In this document: positions 55,482 through 63,777 of the stretch, in pieces
Position numbering within the stretch: position 1 is the first letter of the stretch
Layout of the letters: the number at the start of each line of letters is the position of its first letter
Origin: Gemella sp. zg-570
GTDB lineage: Bacteria > Bacillota > Bacilli > Staphylococcales > Gemellaceae
Assembly (NCBI RefSeq): GCF_018866345.1
Contig: NZ_CP076443.1
Coordinates: forward strand, 1,325,501-1,389,500
Length of the DNA stretch: 64,000 nucleotides
Direction: 5' to 3'
The notes under the pieces: model-generated
Told to the model about the DNA's origin: nothing
Databases searched by the model: none
What the model saw: only the letters and a program-made list of their open reading frames with translations
Program-made: the position numbers and the translations under genes

Positions 55482-57959
55482 CTACTCCACTTCTTCAGGT
55501 TTTGTTGTCATTTTCTTGTAAAGTACAGTATGTTTAGGGAACTTATCTATAAATGGAACGATTGTATTCCCAAAAAATAAAAGCCCCTCTCCAGCATTTG
55601 AATTAGTTACATAGTTTAGCTGATAAGGGGATATTTTTAATTTTTTAGCAAGTATTTCTCTATCGCCACTTGCTTGATTTAACATTAATACAAAATCTGT
55701 ATTATCAAATATATTTTCAATTTCTTTACTTGCCAATAAATCTTTTACATTCTGAGTTAATCCTGTCGGAATACCTCCCCATTTACGAAATCTTTTCCAA
55801 ATTTCTACTGAATACTGGGCTGTTTGTTCTTCTTTTAAAAGCAAGTGAAACTCATCAATATAATACCTTGTTGCTTTTCCCTCCACTCTATTTTTTGATA
55901 CCTTATTCCATACTTGGTCTTGAATAACAAGCATGCCTATTTTTTTAAGTTGTGTGCCAAGTTCCTTAATATCAAAACATAAGAGTTTTTTATCTAAATC
56001 AACGCTTGAATGATGATTAAAGACATTTAAAGAACCTGTTACATATATTTCCATTTCTGTTGCTAGTTTTTTTCCTACAACTTCTTCTTGATTTTTTAAC
56101 ATATTATATAAGTCTTGTAGAATTGGCATATTTTTTGGAATTGGATTATCAAAATATTTTTCATAAATCTTAGGTAAACATCTATCAATAACTGATTTTT
56201 CAGCTGCACTTAAACCACTTCCTCCTACCACAAGTTCAAGCATCGACATAATAAAATTTGCTTTATCTTTAAGTGGTGCATCACCATCACCATAATTCAT
56301 ATTAATATCTAATGGATTTAAATAGTCTTTACTTTTTGCACTGATTTTAATCACTTCTCCATTAAATTGTTTAACTAAATTGCCATACTCTCCCTCTGGA
56401 TCACAAACAATAATATCATCATTTGTTACTAGAATAGCATTTGTTATTTCCCTTTTTGCACTAAAACTCTTTCCACTACCAGGCGTTCCTAAAATTAAAC
56501 CATTAGGATTTTTTAATCTTTTTCTGTCTGCCATAATTAAATTATGGCTGAGGGCATTTAAGCCATAATATAAACTTGCTTCACTACTCATAAATAGTTC
56601 TTGTGTCGTAAATGGCATAAAGACTGCTGTTGACGATGATGTAAGTTGTCTTTTCAGACTTAACTGATTTATGCCAAGTGGAAGTGAAGATATTAAACCT
56701 TGTTCTTGTCGATGATCAAGCAATTTAAGTGGGCAGTTATGTCTATTACAAATACTTGCAATATTTTCTACACTAGCATCTAACTTCTGTTTACTTTTTG
56801 CAACATTTAAAATTACAAAAGAAACCATAAACATCTTTTCATCTCGTGATTGTAAATCATTGAGTAATCTTTTAATATCTTCTCCATAAGTAATTAAATC
56901 TGATGGCAAAATATCCATATCATAACCACTGCGAATTGCCTTTTTATTTTCTTCAATTCTCATCTTATCAATATCTGTATTTTTTCTTTTAATCATCTTG
57001 ATTGCTTCTACTTGATCAAGTGCTTGAATGTGTATAGAAACATACATGTTCTCTTCTAAAGATAAAATTTCAGACAGCATTCTATCCGACAATTCACTTG
57101 CCATAATAATAAAATGACTAGCAGAACCTAAATGACTACCTAACTTAAAAAAGTCTTTAGGTGTAAAATCTAATGCACTTGGAATAATATAGGCTTTGGA
57201 TTGTTTTTTCTTTCTATCCTTACTGCTGTCTTTTTCGTTTGATTGTTCAAGTACCATTGATACATCTTCATAAGTCGGCATAAAACTTTTACCAACATTT
57301 AACATATCATGCATAATCTTTAATCTTTCAAAGCCATCTAAACTTTCTGCCCTAACTCCCATTGCTTTTAATTGTGATAGTATTTCAATTTCAAGTCTTT
57401 CAAGTTTTACCTTAGCTTGCTTGAAATAATCTGCATGTACTGTAAAAATTATATATCTTTCTTTTTTCAGACCGTTATTCCCCTTGGAAAGTTGATTTTT
57501 AAGCATTTCTCTAAATTCACTTCGGACATCATTAAAACCATCTTCTTTTTCAGGAATATTAATAACTTTCTCCATTTCCCTTAATCTACCTAATTGATTG
57601 GTAAAACAAAACTGAATGCTAACACTTGGATCAAAGGAATTTAAAAAGTTAGCAAACTGATTGAAAATCATATCTCTTGCTTCTTCAAGTGCTAATTGAT
57701 AATTAATATCTTCAAAAGAAATCATTTTATTATAGGTTGTTTCATTTACTTTACAAATACCATCATCATACATTATTTCATAAGGAATGCTATCTTCTAG
57801 TGTATATCTCTTATCTTCAAGTTTGAAAAAATTAAATGTTGTTTCAAAAATTCCTTTTTTCTTTTCTTTACCTAGATTTTTTAAATCTTTTTTACTTCGA
57901 TTTAAATTTTTTTGATCTTGATTTAACTTTTCTACTCTTTTTCTTTGTTTGTTTTGCAT
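55482..57959 (-). CDS. VirB4/TraE-family conjugation ATPase
   Basis: An 825-residue cytoplasmic ATPase that powers the type IV secretion channel. The Walker A is TPGSGKSFSAK (Gly494-Ser498 GSGKS), the Walker B YYIDEFHLLL (~680), and the arginine/Q-motif region GLTQNVKDLLAS. Its N-terminal half matches the VirB4 CagE-like domain. The first ~35 residues are very basic. Its start overlaps prgI by 68 bases in another frame, so the exact start is less sure; MQNKQRK has a ribosome binding site-like AAGGAGGAAATAAG upstream. Confidence 0.93.
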   Translation of the reverse strand: MQNKQRKRVEKLNQDQKNLNRSKKDLKNLGKEKKKGIFETTFNFFKLEDKRYTLEDSIPYEIMYDDGICKVNETTYNKMISFEDINYQLALEEARDMIFNQFANFLNSFDPSVSIQFCFTNQLGRLREMEKVINIPEKEDGFNDVRSEFREMLKNQLSKGNNGLKKERYIIFTVHADYFKQAKVKLERLEIEILSQLKAMGVRAESLDGFERLKIMHDMLNVGKSFMPTYEDVSMVLEQSNEKDSSKDRKKKQSKAYIIPSALDFTPKDFFKLGSHLGSASHFIIMASELSDRMLSEILSLEENMYVSIHIQALDQVEAIKMIKRKNTDIDKMRIEENKKAIRSGYDMDILPSDLITYGEDIKRLLNDLQSRDEKMFMVSFVILNVAKSKQKLDASVENIASICNRHNCPLKLLDHRQEQGLISSLPLGINQLSLKRQLTSSSTAVFMPFTTQELFMSSEASLYYGLNALSHNLIMADRKRLKNPNGLILGTPGSGKSFSAKREITNAILVTNDDIIVCDPEGEYGNLVKQFNGEVIKISAKSKDYLNPLDINMNYGDGDAPLKDKANFIMSMLELVVGGSGLSAAEKSVIDRCLPKIYEKYFDNPIPKNMPILQDLYNMLKNQEEVVGKKLATEMEIYVTGSLNVFNHHSSVDLDKKLLCFDIKELGTQLKKIGMLVIQDQVWNKVSKNRVEGKATRYYIDEFHLLLKEEQTAQYSVEIWKRFRKWGGIPTGLTQNVKDLLASKEIENIFDNTDFVLMLNQASGDREILAKKLKISPYQLNYVTNSNAGEGLLFFGNTIVPFIDKFPKHTVLYKKMTTKPEEVE

Positions 57960-58287
57960 TTCTTATTTCCTCCTTTCTTTGCTTGATATATTCACTTTCC
58001 TTTATTCTTTTTTTCGGTTGATAAAATTGGTGAAGATACATGGCTTTAAAATACTCTTCTGCCTTTAAACCGTCTTTTTCATAAAAAGTCATAAATAAAA
58101 ACGGAAAAGCTAAAAGAACCAATAGTATCATAGAAATATCGTTTCCAAGTACAGATCGTGTATTTAGATATACTGGAACAGAGACAATACCAGCTAAACA
58201 AAAACCTATCAGTTGTCTTTTTGTTAAGTTAAAAGCTATTTTTGTCTTTACTTTATTTAAGTCTTTTGGTATTCCTACATAAGCCAT
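57892..58287 (-). CDS. PrgI-family membrane protein
   Basis: A 131-residue protein with two membrane spans (QLIGFCLAGIVSVPVYL and ISMILLVLLAFPFLFMTFY). It begins with AYVGIPKDLNKVKTKI, the hallmark of the PrgI/VirB3-like family of Gram-positive ICEs. The C-terminal ~35 residues are extremely lysine/arginine rich and overlap the virB4 start by 68 bases. It lies between the VirB6-like and VirB4 genes, as in Tn1549 relatives. Confidence 0.92.
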   Translation of the reverse strand: MAYVGIPKDLNKVKTKIAFNLTKRQLIGFCLAGIVSVPVYLNTRSVLGNDISMILLVLLAFPFLFMTFYEKDGLKAEEYFKAMYLHQFYQPKKRIKESEYIKQRKEEIRNAKQTKKKSRKVKSRSKKFKSK

Positions 58288-58289
58288 AG

Positions 58290-58598
58290 CTATACCTCAA
58301 CTTGTTTCTTGTCTGATTTATCTAATTGTTTACTTAATGTTTCGATATGGTCATAGCAAACAATAATTTCGTTTTTTACTTCTTCCATATCATTTGTTAT
58401 ATCTTGGTATCTTTCATCTTGTAAATCGACACATGTATTATATTTGCTTGAAAACTCAGTAAAATTAGTATCTACATGTTCTCCTAAATAATTTACTTTT
58501 TCATCCACTTTTCTTATCCTAATACAATTAACAACTATACCTACTAAACCTAATACCACTCCACCTAATAAAATATTTTCTTTATTCTTTATATTCAT
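58290..58598 (-). CDS. Small membrane-anchored coiled-coil protein
   Basis: A 102-residue protein with one N-terminal membrane span (ILLGGVVLGLVGIVVNCI) and a helical cytoplasmic or external remainder rich in D, E and K. It lies 2 bases before prgI and 9 bases after the VirB6-like gene in the transfer operon. I recognise no family; a small structural part of the channel is plausible from position. Confidence 0.6.
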   Translation of the reverse strand: MNIKNKENILLGGVVLGLVGIVVNCIRIRKVDEKVNYLGEHVDTNFTEFSSKYNTCVDLQDERYQDITNDMEEVKNEIIVCYDHIETLSKQLDKSDKKQVEV

Positions 58599-58607
58599 TT
58601 TTTCCTC

Positions 58608-59471
58608 CTAATGTGCATTCATAATACTTTTTGCGATTGTTCCACTCTTTAACATCATAAGACCTAGCAAAATCGTATAAGCTAAAATCATAAATGTTGA
58701 TGTGTGGATATCTGTTATGTTTACTGTTTTGATTAAAACAGCATAAATCCCAAGACAAATCATCAAGAATAATCCTTGTAACGCCAAAGCAAATAGTCCT
58801 TTAATATAATTTGTACCAATACTTCCCCATTCTTTATTTCCCATTGTAGAAAATGGAATAGAAGCAACAGCACTATATACATAAATTTCAAACATACGAC
58901 CATAAACAATGATTGTGATTAAAATAGATACACCTTGAATCAACATTTTTACAAGTGATGTTTCTAAGGCAATAGCAATCAATTCTCCTACCTCTTTTTG
59001 TTTCAATGCTTCTATCATCGAAATAAATTCTGATGATGATAAATTAGAACTTGTATTAATCACTCCTGCTGCTTTTACTACTAAATTTTGTGCAACATCA
59101 AATGAAGCCATAGCAAATTCAAAAGCATGTGAAACTAAATACACTGCAATTGCCATTTTTATAATATATTTGAAAAATTCAAAACTATCTCCATCATGCA
59201 TATTATTCTTATTCATAACCATTTGAATAAGTTCAATACACAAAACTGCTGTAATAATTAAACCTGCAATAGGTATAATCACAGTATCATTGATATTTTT
59301 AATAAAGGAAAAAACCTCAGCATTAAAACTTTGAGGTGTTTTTCCTACTTCACTTGATACAAATGTTACTTTATCATTTATATCGACAAACATTACTTCT
59401 AAATTTGACTGGATTATTCCGATAAAAATATCTTGGAAAAATTCTTTTATTTTATCGAATATCCCAAACAT
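58608..59471 (-). CDS. VirB6/TrbL-like polytopic membrane protein
   Basis: A 287-residue protein with about six membrane spans (for example TVIIPIAGLIITAVLCIELI, ALETSLVKMLIQGVSILIT, GLFALALQGLFLMICLGIYA, TFMILAYTILLGLMML). The layout and size fit the CD0415/VirB6-like family in Tn1549-like ICEs, which forms the inner-membrane channel. It is preceded by Maff2 and followed by the small coiled-coil protein. Confidence 0.85.
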   Translation of the reverse strand: MFGIFDKIKEFFQDIFIGIIQSNLEVMFVDINDKVTFVSSEVGKTPQSFNAEVFSFIKNINDTVIIPIAGLIITAVLCIELIQMVMNKNNMHDGDSFEFFKYIIKMAIAVYLVSHAFEFAMASFDVAQNLVVKAAGVINTSSNLSSSEFISMIEALKQKEVGELIAIALETSLVKMLIQGVSILITIIVYGRMFEIYVYSAVASIPFSTMGNKEWGSIGTNYIKGLFALALQGLFLMICLGIYAVLIKTVNITDIHTSTFMILAYTILLGLMMLKSGTIAKSIMNAH

Positions 59472-59481
59472 AGATTACTCC

Positions 59482-59697
59482 TTAATTAAAGACATTTGAT
59501 AGTAGTGGGATTAGTTTTAATCCAATAAGGACAATGCCACCACCTGCCATAAGTTGCTTAATTCCTTGTGATTTTGCACCAGGGTTATCATTTCCATAAC
59601 CTTCCATTAGGTTGATTACTCCCCAACCTCCTAGACCTGCACCTATTGCAATGACTAAAGTCTTTAAAACATCTACTCCTTGTGTAAAAAATTCCAT
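59482..59697 (-). CDS. Maff2-family membrane protein
   Basis: A 71-residue protein with two spans (VLKTLVIAIGAGLGGWGVINL and QLMAGGGIVLIGLKLIPLL) around NDNPGAKSQGIKQ, the unmistakable Maff2 pattern. Maff2 proteins are pilin-like or VirB2-like small subunits in Tn1549-like ICEs. The ATG at 59697 is chosen because AAGGAGGAAAA precedes it and it follows the ssb stop by one base; an upstream in-frame ATG overlaps ssb. Maff2 genes are known insertion sites for some mobilisable elements. Confidence 0.93.
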   Translation of the reverse strand: MEFFTQGVDVLKTLVIAIGAGLGGWGVINLMEGYGNDNPGAKSQGIKQLMAGGGIVLIGLKLIPLLSNVFN

Positions 59698-59698
59698 G

Positions 59699-60010
59699 TT
59701 ATTTTTCCTCCTTATTTTCTTCTTTTTCAATTTTATTTAATGATTTTACGATAAAGTTCTTATATACTTTATCTGCTTTTTTGTTTTCCTTGTAATATCC
59801 ATAGACATGAATAAAATCACCTTTTTTAAAATTTTTGGTAATTTCTGTTTTTTCTCCATATACAGAACAGTTGATATATTCCTTTCCACTACCATATTTT
59901 TTCACTAATGTGAAATTAGCTACTGTTACTTCCTTATCATCTTTTGTAAAAGTATTGGTTTTAATTTCATCAACTAAATTTGCATTGATATTAATCATTT
60001 CATTATTCAT
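59699..60010 (-). CDS. Short SSB-like OB-fold protein
   Basis: A 103-residue OB-fold protein (INANLVDEIKTNTF, VANFTLVKKYG, YINCSVYGEKTEI, GDFIHVYGYYKENK) related to SSB and to the second SSB-like protein at 37314. It lacks an acidic tip. The ATG at 60010 has AAAGGAATTT upstream. It heads the ssb-maff2-virB6-prgI-virB4 operon and is preceded by a leader peptide and terminator-like hairpin. Expected to coat single-stranded DNA of the element. Confidence 0.8.
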   Translation of the reverse strand: MNNEMININANLVDEIKTNTFTKDDKEVTVANFTLVKKYGSGKEYINCSVYGEKTEITKNFKKGDFIHVYGYYKENKKADKVYKNFIVKSLNKIEKEENKEEK

Positions 60011-60039
60011 TTTAAATTCCTTTCTCTTTAAAAAATAAA

Positions 60040-60070
60040 AACGACTAGATACCACTTATCTACTCGTCTA
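60040..60070 (-). promoter_or_regulatory. Terminator-like hairpin between leader peptide and ssb (possible attenuator)
   Basis: Stem ACGAGTAGATA / TATCTAGTCGT with one mismatch, loop AGTGG, then TTTTATTTTTT on the minus strand, 30 bases before the ssb ATG and 4 bases after the stop of a 13-codon leader frame. Confidence 0.65.
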
Positions 60071-60073
60071 AGA

Positions 60074-60115
60074 TTACATGTTAAATTTTATTGTTGGAGC
60101 TCTTATCCTTTTCAT
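60074..60115 (-). CDS. 13-residue leader peptide
   Basis: MKRIRAPTIKFNM, with a strong ribosome binding site (AAAAAGGAGAGAAAAA) directly upstream and a terminator-like hairpin directly downstream. The arrangement of leader peptide, hairpin and operon is that of ribosome-mediated attenuation or of an arrest peptide. It would control the ssb-maff2-T4SS operon. Too short to assign by sequence; support is from the signals around it. Confidence 0.55.
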   Translation of the reverse strand: MKRIRAPTIKFNM

Positions 60116-60251
60116 TTTTTCTCTCCTTTTTAGGATTTTCTGCTTTTTGTTCGTATATATAAATTGAGGGGCATTTGAAATACTAGTTAGTTCCTCTGCG
60201 AGTTTTCTCTATTTATTAATCGCAATACAAATGGAAAATAGATATAAAAAA

Positions 60252-60281
60252 AGACGATAGAAATAAAAATTCTATCGTCTA
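60252..60281 (-). terminator. Intrinsic terminator of virD4
   Basis: Stem AGACGATAGAAT / ATTTCTATCGTCT followed by T7 on the minus strand. Confidence 0.92.
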
Positions 60282-60327
60282 ATGTATTTTATTCAGTAAA
60301 AATATAATTTAATTAAAATACAATCCA

Positions 60328-62115
60328 TTACAATCTTGTAACAAGGATATTTTCTTTCAAATTTACTTTCCCTTTTCTCTTCATATAGTATTCAATATCA
60401 AATAAATTCCTTTTATCATAATCTTCAAGTAATCTATAATTCTTGTGCTTAGTAATATCAAACTTATCTGAATAAAAGGGTCTTGACCCTCTTATCTCCA
60501 AAATACATTTTCCACCGTCCATAACTTTTATTTCATCTCTACTCATTAGTTCTTTTCCTGTCTTTTGATAGTTAAGTCCAAATGATTTTTGATTTGATCT
60601 AGTTTCTGATGTATTGTAAAGATCAATAGTTTCTTTTCCTAAGTTTTCAGATAATTCTTTAAGTGTTGTTCCCTCTTTACCACCTAAGAATAATTCACTA
60701 TCACAGTTACCAATAATGGTATCTGCATTATCCTTATAAATTGCCTTTAATTGTGATTTAGCTTGTAGAATAATACTTGCTGATATTTCTCTACTTCTGA
60801 TTGTTGCGATTAACTTCTCAAATCTTGGTATAAGTCCAATATTGGCAAACTCATCAAGTAAACATCTAACATGAACTGGTAATCTTCCACCATATTCATC
60901 ATCTGCCTTATCGCAAAGTAGATTAAATAATTGAGAGTACATAATGGACACTACAAAGTTAAAAGTGTCATCTGTATCTGAAATAATAACAAATAATGCT
61001 GTTTTCCTATCTCCCAATGTATCAAGTTCTAATTCATCTTCACTCATTAAGTTTCTAAGTTCTTCAATATCAAATGGTGCAAGCCTTGCTCCACAAGAAA
61101 TTAAAATAGACTTAGCAGTTTTTCCCGCAGCTAATTTGTATTTTTTATATTGCTTGACTGCAAAGTGATTAGGATTTTTTTCTTCTAAAACTTCAAACAT
61201 AAGGTCAATCGCATTTTTAAAAGTTTCATCATCTTCTCTAACTTCACTAGCATCAATCATTGCAAGTAAGGTATTGAAATTCTTTTCCTCTTTAGGACTT
61301 TCATAGTAAATATACCCTATAAGTGCTTGATAGTATAACTTTTCAGCTTTTACCCAAAAATCTTCTCCAGACTTTTCTCCATCTCCTTTTGTATTAGCGA
61401 TAATAGTCTGCACAAGTTTTAAAATATCTTTTTCACTTCTAAGATAGGCAAAGGGATTGTATCTCATACTCTTTTTAAAATTAATGGTGTTTAATATTTT
61501 TATCTCATACCCATTATTTTCAAGCATCTTTCCACACTCAAGTACAATAGTCCCTTTTGGATCAGTTACACAGTAACTAGAGTGCATCTGCATTAAATTT
61601 GGCTTTACAAAAAATCTAGTTTTACCACTTCCAGAACCACCAACAATTAACACATTTTTATTTCGTGCATATTTTGGGTTAGATGGTCTTCCATTCATCG
61701 TAAGTCTTTCGGTATTCGTAAGTAATATATTGTTTTCAAACTTCTCCTCTACATAAGGGGCAATGTCTTTTGAATTTCCCCATCTTGCTGAACCATATTC
61801 CTTACCCTGTCTAAATTTCTTAGCATTTTTCCCTTTTGAGTAAACTATTAGCTTGATTACTACTGAAAAAATTAGTCCTATCGATATATCAATTATATCA
61901 AAACTGGGTAAAAAGCTCATCTTATTTAATTCTAATGTTGCTTTAAATATCCTATCAAATACATCTCCACCACGATAACTATTCACATGACTTGCAAAGA
62001 TATTTCCTAAATAAAAAAATACAAGATAAGGTATATTGTGCTTAATAAATGCCTTTTTATCTTGTATCTTAAATAAATTTTGAATATCTTTTATAATTGC
62101 ATTAACTATCTTCAC
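60328..62115 (-). CDS. VirD4/TraG-family type IV coupling protein
   Basis: A 595-residue membrane ATPase that brings the relaxase-DNA complex to the channel. Two N-terminal spans (YLVFFYLGNIFASHV, IDISIGLIFSVVIKLIVY) come first. The Walker A is GGSGSGKT (159-166), then YCVTDPKGTI and the Walker B LLDEFANIG (~380). The C-terminal NCDSELFLGGKE and SRDEIKVMDGG are typical of TraG. The ATG follows AGGAGGTAGTATG. It acts with PcfB, encoded 13 bases upstream, and with MobA at 27581. Confidence 0.95.
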   Translation of the reverse strand: MKIVNAIIKDIQNLFKIQDKKAFIKHNIPYLVFFYLGNIFASHVNSYRGGDVFDRIFKATLELNKMSFLPSFDIIDISIGLIFSVVIKLIVYSKGKNAKKFRQGKEYGSARWGNSKDIAPYVEEKFENNILLTNTERLTMNGRPSNPKYARNKNVLIVGGSGSGKTRFFVKPNLMQMHSSYCVTDPKGTIVLECGKMLENNGYEIKILNTINFKKSMRYNPFAYLRSEKDILKLVQTIIANTKGDGEKSGEDFWVKAEKLYYQALIGYIYYESPKEEKNFNTLLAMIDASEVREDDETFKNAIDLMFEVLEEKNPNHFAVKQYKKYKLAAGKTAKSILISCGARLAPFDIEELRNLMSEDELELDTLGDRKTALFVIISDTDDTFNFVVSIMYSQLFNLLCDKADDEYGGRLPVHVRCLLDEFANIGLIPRFEKLIATIRSREISASIILQAKSQLKAIYKDNADTIIGNCDSELFLGGKEGTTLKELSENLGKETIDLYNTSETRSNQKSFGLNYQKTGKELMSRDEIKVMDGGKCILEIRGSRPFYSDKFDITKHKNYRLLEDYDKRNLFDIEYYMKRKGKVNLKENILVTRL

Positions 62116-62128
62116 ATACTACCTCCTA

Positions 62129-62626
62129 CTACAAACTCTGTTCTTTCTGCTTATTTTTAATCTTGTCTTTGTCGCTAAACATTGCTTTTGATTTTTCTTG
62201 AAATTCCTTAATTTTTTTGATTGTCGATTCTTTCTTATCGTGTTTTTTCTCTGCATTTTTTATTGCCTTAGTAAATGCTTTTTCCATGACTTTTGTATCC
62301 TTAGCTTGATAGAATACTGAGTATTCTTTAGTTTCTTTATCTTTCATCACAGAAAAATTAACACCATAACGATTTAATAGTTTTTTAAGTTCTTTTAATT
62401 CTCCTTTAGAAATATTTAGACTTTCAAGTTGTCCTTTTTTTACCATTTGGCTTAGTGGTTTTGCATTTGATTTAAATTTATCATCAATAAATTTATCTAG
62501 CTTTACTTTATTTTTATTTGCTTTACCCACGATAAGTTTTAGTGCTTTAATCACTTCACTTGCAGTTGCTTTTGTTATTTTCGTTTCAATGGTTATTAAC
62601 TTATGCGTTAATTCTTCATTTATCAC
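62129..62626 (-). CDS. PcfB-family (DUF3801) accessory protein
   Basis: A 165-residue protein like PcfB/DUF3801. The N-terminal ITKATASEVIKALKLIVG and the central NISKGELKELKKLLNRYG / FSVMKDKETKEYSVFYQAKD match the family. In pCF10, PcfB links to the coupling protein PcfC. The tail KKESTIKKIKEFQEKSKAM resembles the STL-x-x-I tail of the SNF2 and SSB proteins. It lies between rep and virD4. Confidence 0.85.
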   Translation of the reverse strand: MINEELTHKLITIETKITKATASEVIKALKLIVGKANKNKVKLDKFIDDKFKSNAKPLSQMVKKGQLESLNISKGELKELKKLLNRYGVNFSVMKDKETKEYSVFYQAKDTKVMEKAFTKAIKNAEKKHDKKESTIKKIKEFQEKSKAMFSDKDKIKNKQKEQSL

Positions 62627-62641
62627 TTTATCCCTCCTTTA

Positions 62642-63706
62642 TCAGTGATTACAATCAAATCCCACTTTATTGGTATAGTAAGATTGAATTGTTGTTAGAA
62701 TGTTATAGGCTGCTGTTAAGATAAAAGCCCTGATATTTCTAACTTCTGTATCATGATTTTTTAAAATTGTTACCAAGTGTTCTAAATGATCATATCTAAG
62801 TTCTAAAAATCTTTCTCTAACAACGCTAGCTTTCATATTTATTTGATTTATTTTTATATAGTCATTATCGTCATATACCATAACATCTGCAAGAACTGTC
62901 AGAATTTCATCTATCTCTTCTGCTCGGTAATGATTACCAACTTCTAAATGATCATAATAGCATGTGTTTTTTCTAAGTATTTCTAAATAGTCATGATAAC
63001 TTTTTTTATTTTCCATCCCTCCTTCTTTCCATATTTCTATATTGTTATCCTCATACTCTATATTTTTTTCTTGTGTTTGTGTCCATAATGGAATGATGGA
63101 AGGATTTGTAGAAATATCTGAAGTAATCTCTGTTGTATTCTTTGTAGTAATCTTTGGTAATGGTTGGGGCAAATTGCCATATTGCATCGGGGCATTTTGC
63201 ATAAATGCATTGGTGCAATTTGAACTATTGCATTGGTGGATTTTGCCCTTTTCCATTGGGGCATTTTGCCCTAATGCATTGGGCATTGTATTAAATTCTG
63301 TAAAGTTATCCACATTTTCTTGTAATATCTTTAGCTCTTCTTCTTTTTTCTTTTGTTCTATTTTTTGATATAATTCTATAAGTTTTTCATCATTTAATGT
63401 ATACCATTTTGTTTTATCTCTTGGGTCTTTATTGAAATTTCCACTTAGTAAGTAGCCTTGTTTTTCTAACTTAGCAAAAGTTCGTTTTACAGTATCAAAA
63501 CTCATATAGTCAAAATCATTTTCTTGCCATTTCCTAATTGAATTGTATGTCCAATATCTTCCCTCATAAAAGTTATTTCCAGTTTTTTTGTTTATTTCTA
63601 TCCAATAATTTATTTGTTGTAATATTAGTGCTTCATTTAATCCAATTTCTCTAGCAAGTGTTTTGTTTGCGATGATTGGATGTTCATCAAATAAATACAT
63701 ACTCAT
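62642..63706 (-). CDS. Replication initiator with DUF6017 C-terminus
   Basis: A 354-residue protein. The N-terminal winged-helix initiator domain (1-~115) includes EIGLNEALILQQINYWI, KWQENDFDYMSFDTVKRTF and LEKQGYLLSG, as in RepA_N/phage-type initiators. The low-complexity middle (~120-215) is encoded by an iteron array. The C-terminal DUF6017 domain (~235-354) includes ENKKSYHDYLEIL, YYDHLEVGNHYR and AFILTAAYNIL. Such Rep proteins are standard in Tn1549-like ICEs and are likely to start replication of the excised circle. The ATG follows AGGAGGTAAAAATGAG, the same start context as the SNF2 gene. Confidence 0.88.
   Translation of the reverse strand: MSMYLFDEHPIIANKTLAREIGLNEALILQQINYWIEINKKTGNNFYEGRYWTYNSIRKWQENDFDYMSFDTVKRTFAKLEKQGYLLSGNFNKDPRDKTKWYTLNDEKLIELYQKIEQKKKEEELKILQENVDNFTEFNTMPNALGQNAPMEKGKIHQCNSSNCTNAFMQNAPMQYGNLPQPLPKITTKNTTEITSDISTNPSIIPLWTQTQEKNIEYEDNNIEIWKEGGMENKKSYHDYLEILRKNTCYYDHLEVGNHYRAEEIDEILTVLADVMVYDDNDYIKINQINMKASVVRERFLELRYDHLEHLVTILKNHDTEVRNIRAFILTAAYNILTTIQSYYTNKVGFDCNH
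63167..63281 (-). repeat. Five 23-bp iterons inside the rep gene, candidate replication origin
   Basis: On the minus strand, units starting CAATG/CGATG lie exactly 23 bases apart (first bases at 63281, 63258, 63235, 63212, 63189). The consensus is CAATGCAWTAGGGCAAAATG plus three bases. Twenty-three is not a multiple of three, so the repeats are conserved as DNA and the protein there has no regular repeat. Iterons within the initiator gene are a known origin layout. Confidence 0.85.
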
Positions 63707-63726
63707 TTTTACCTCCTCTTAAAAGA

Positions 63727-63762
63727 AAAAGACAAGCAGTCTTTATCTACTTGTCTTTCGTT
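63727..63762 (-). terminator. Intrinsic terminator upstream of rep
   Basis: Stem AAGACAAGTAGAT / CTGCTTGTCTT followed by T5 on the minus strand, ending the AlbA_2 gene's transcript; nearly identical to the hairpin at 19788-19827. Confidence 0.85.
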
Positions 63763-63777
63763 GGTTTATATATTTTT

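Noticed and set aside
63167-63281. Protein-level repeat (Gln-Asn-Ala-Pro-like) in the Rep protein
   Set aside because: The 23-base period is not a multiple of three, so the regularity is in the DNA; reported as iterons instead.
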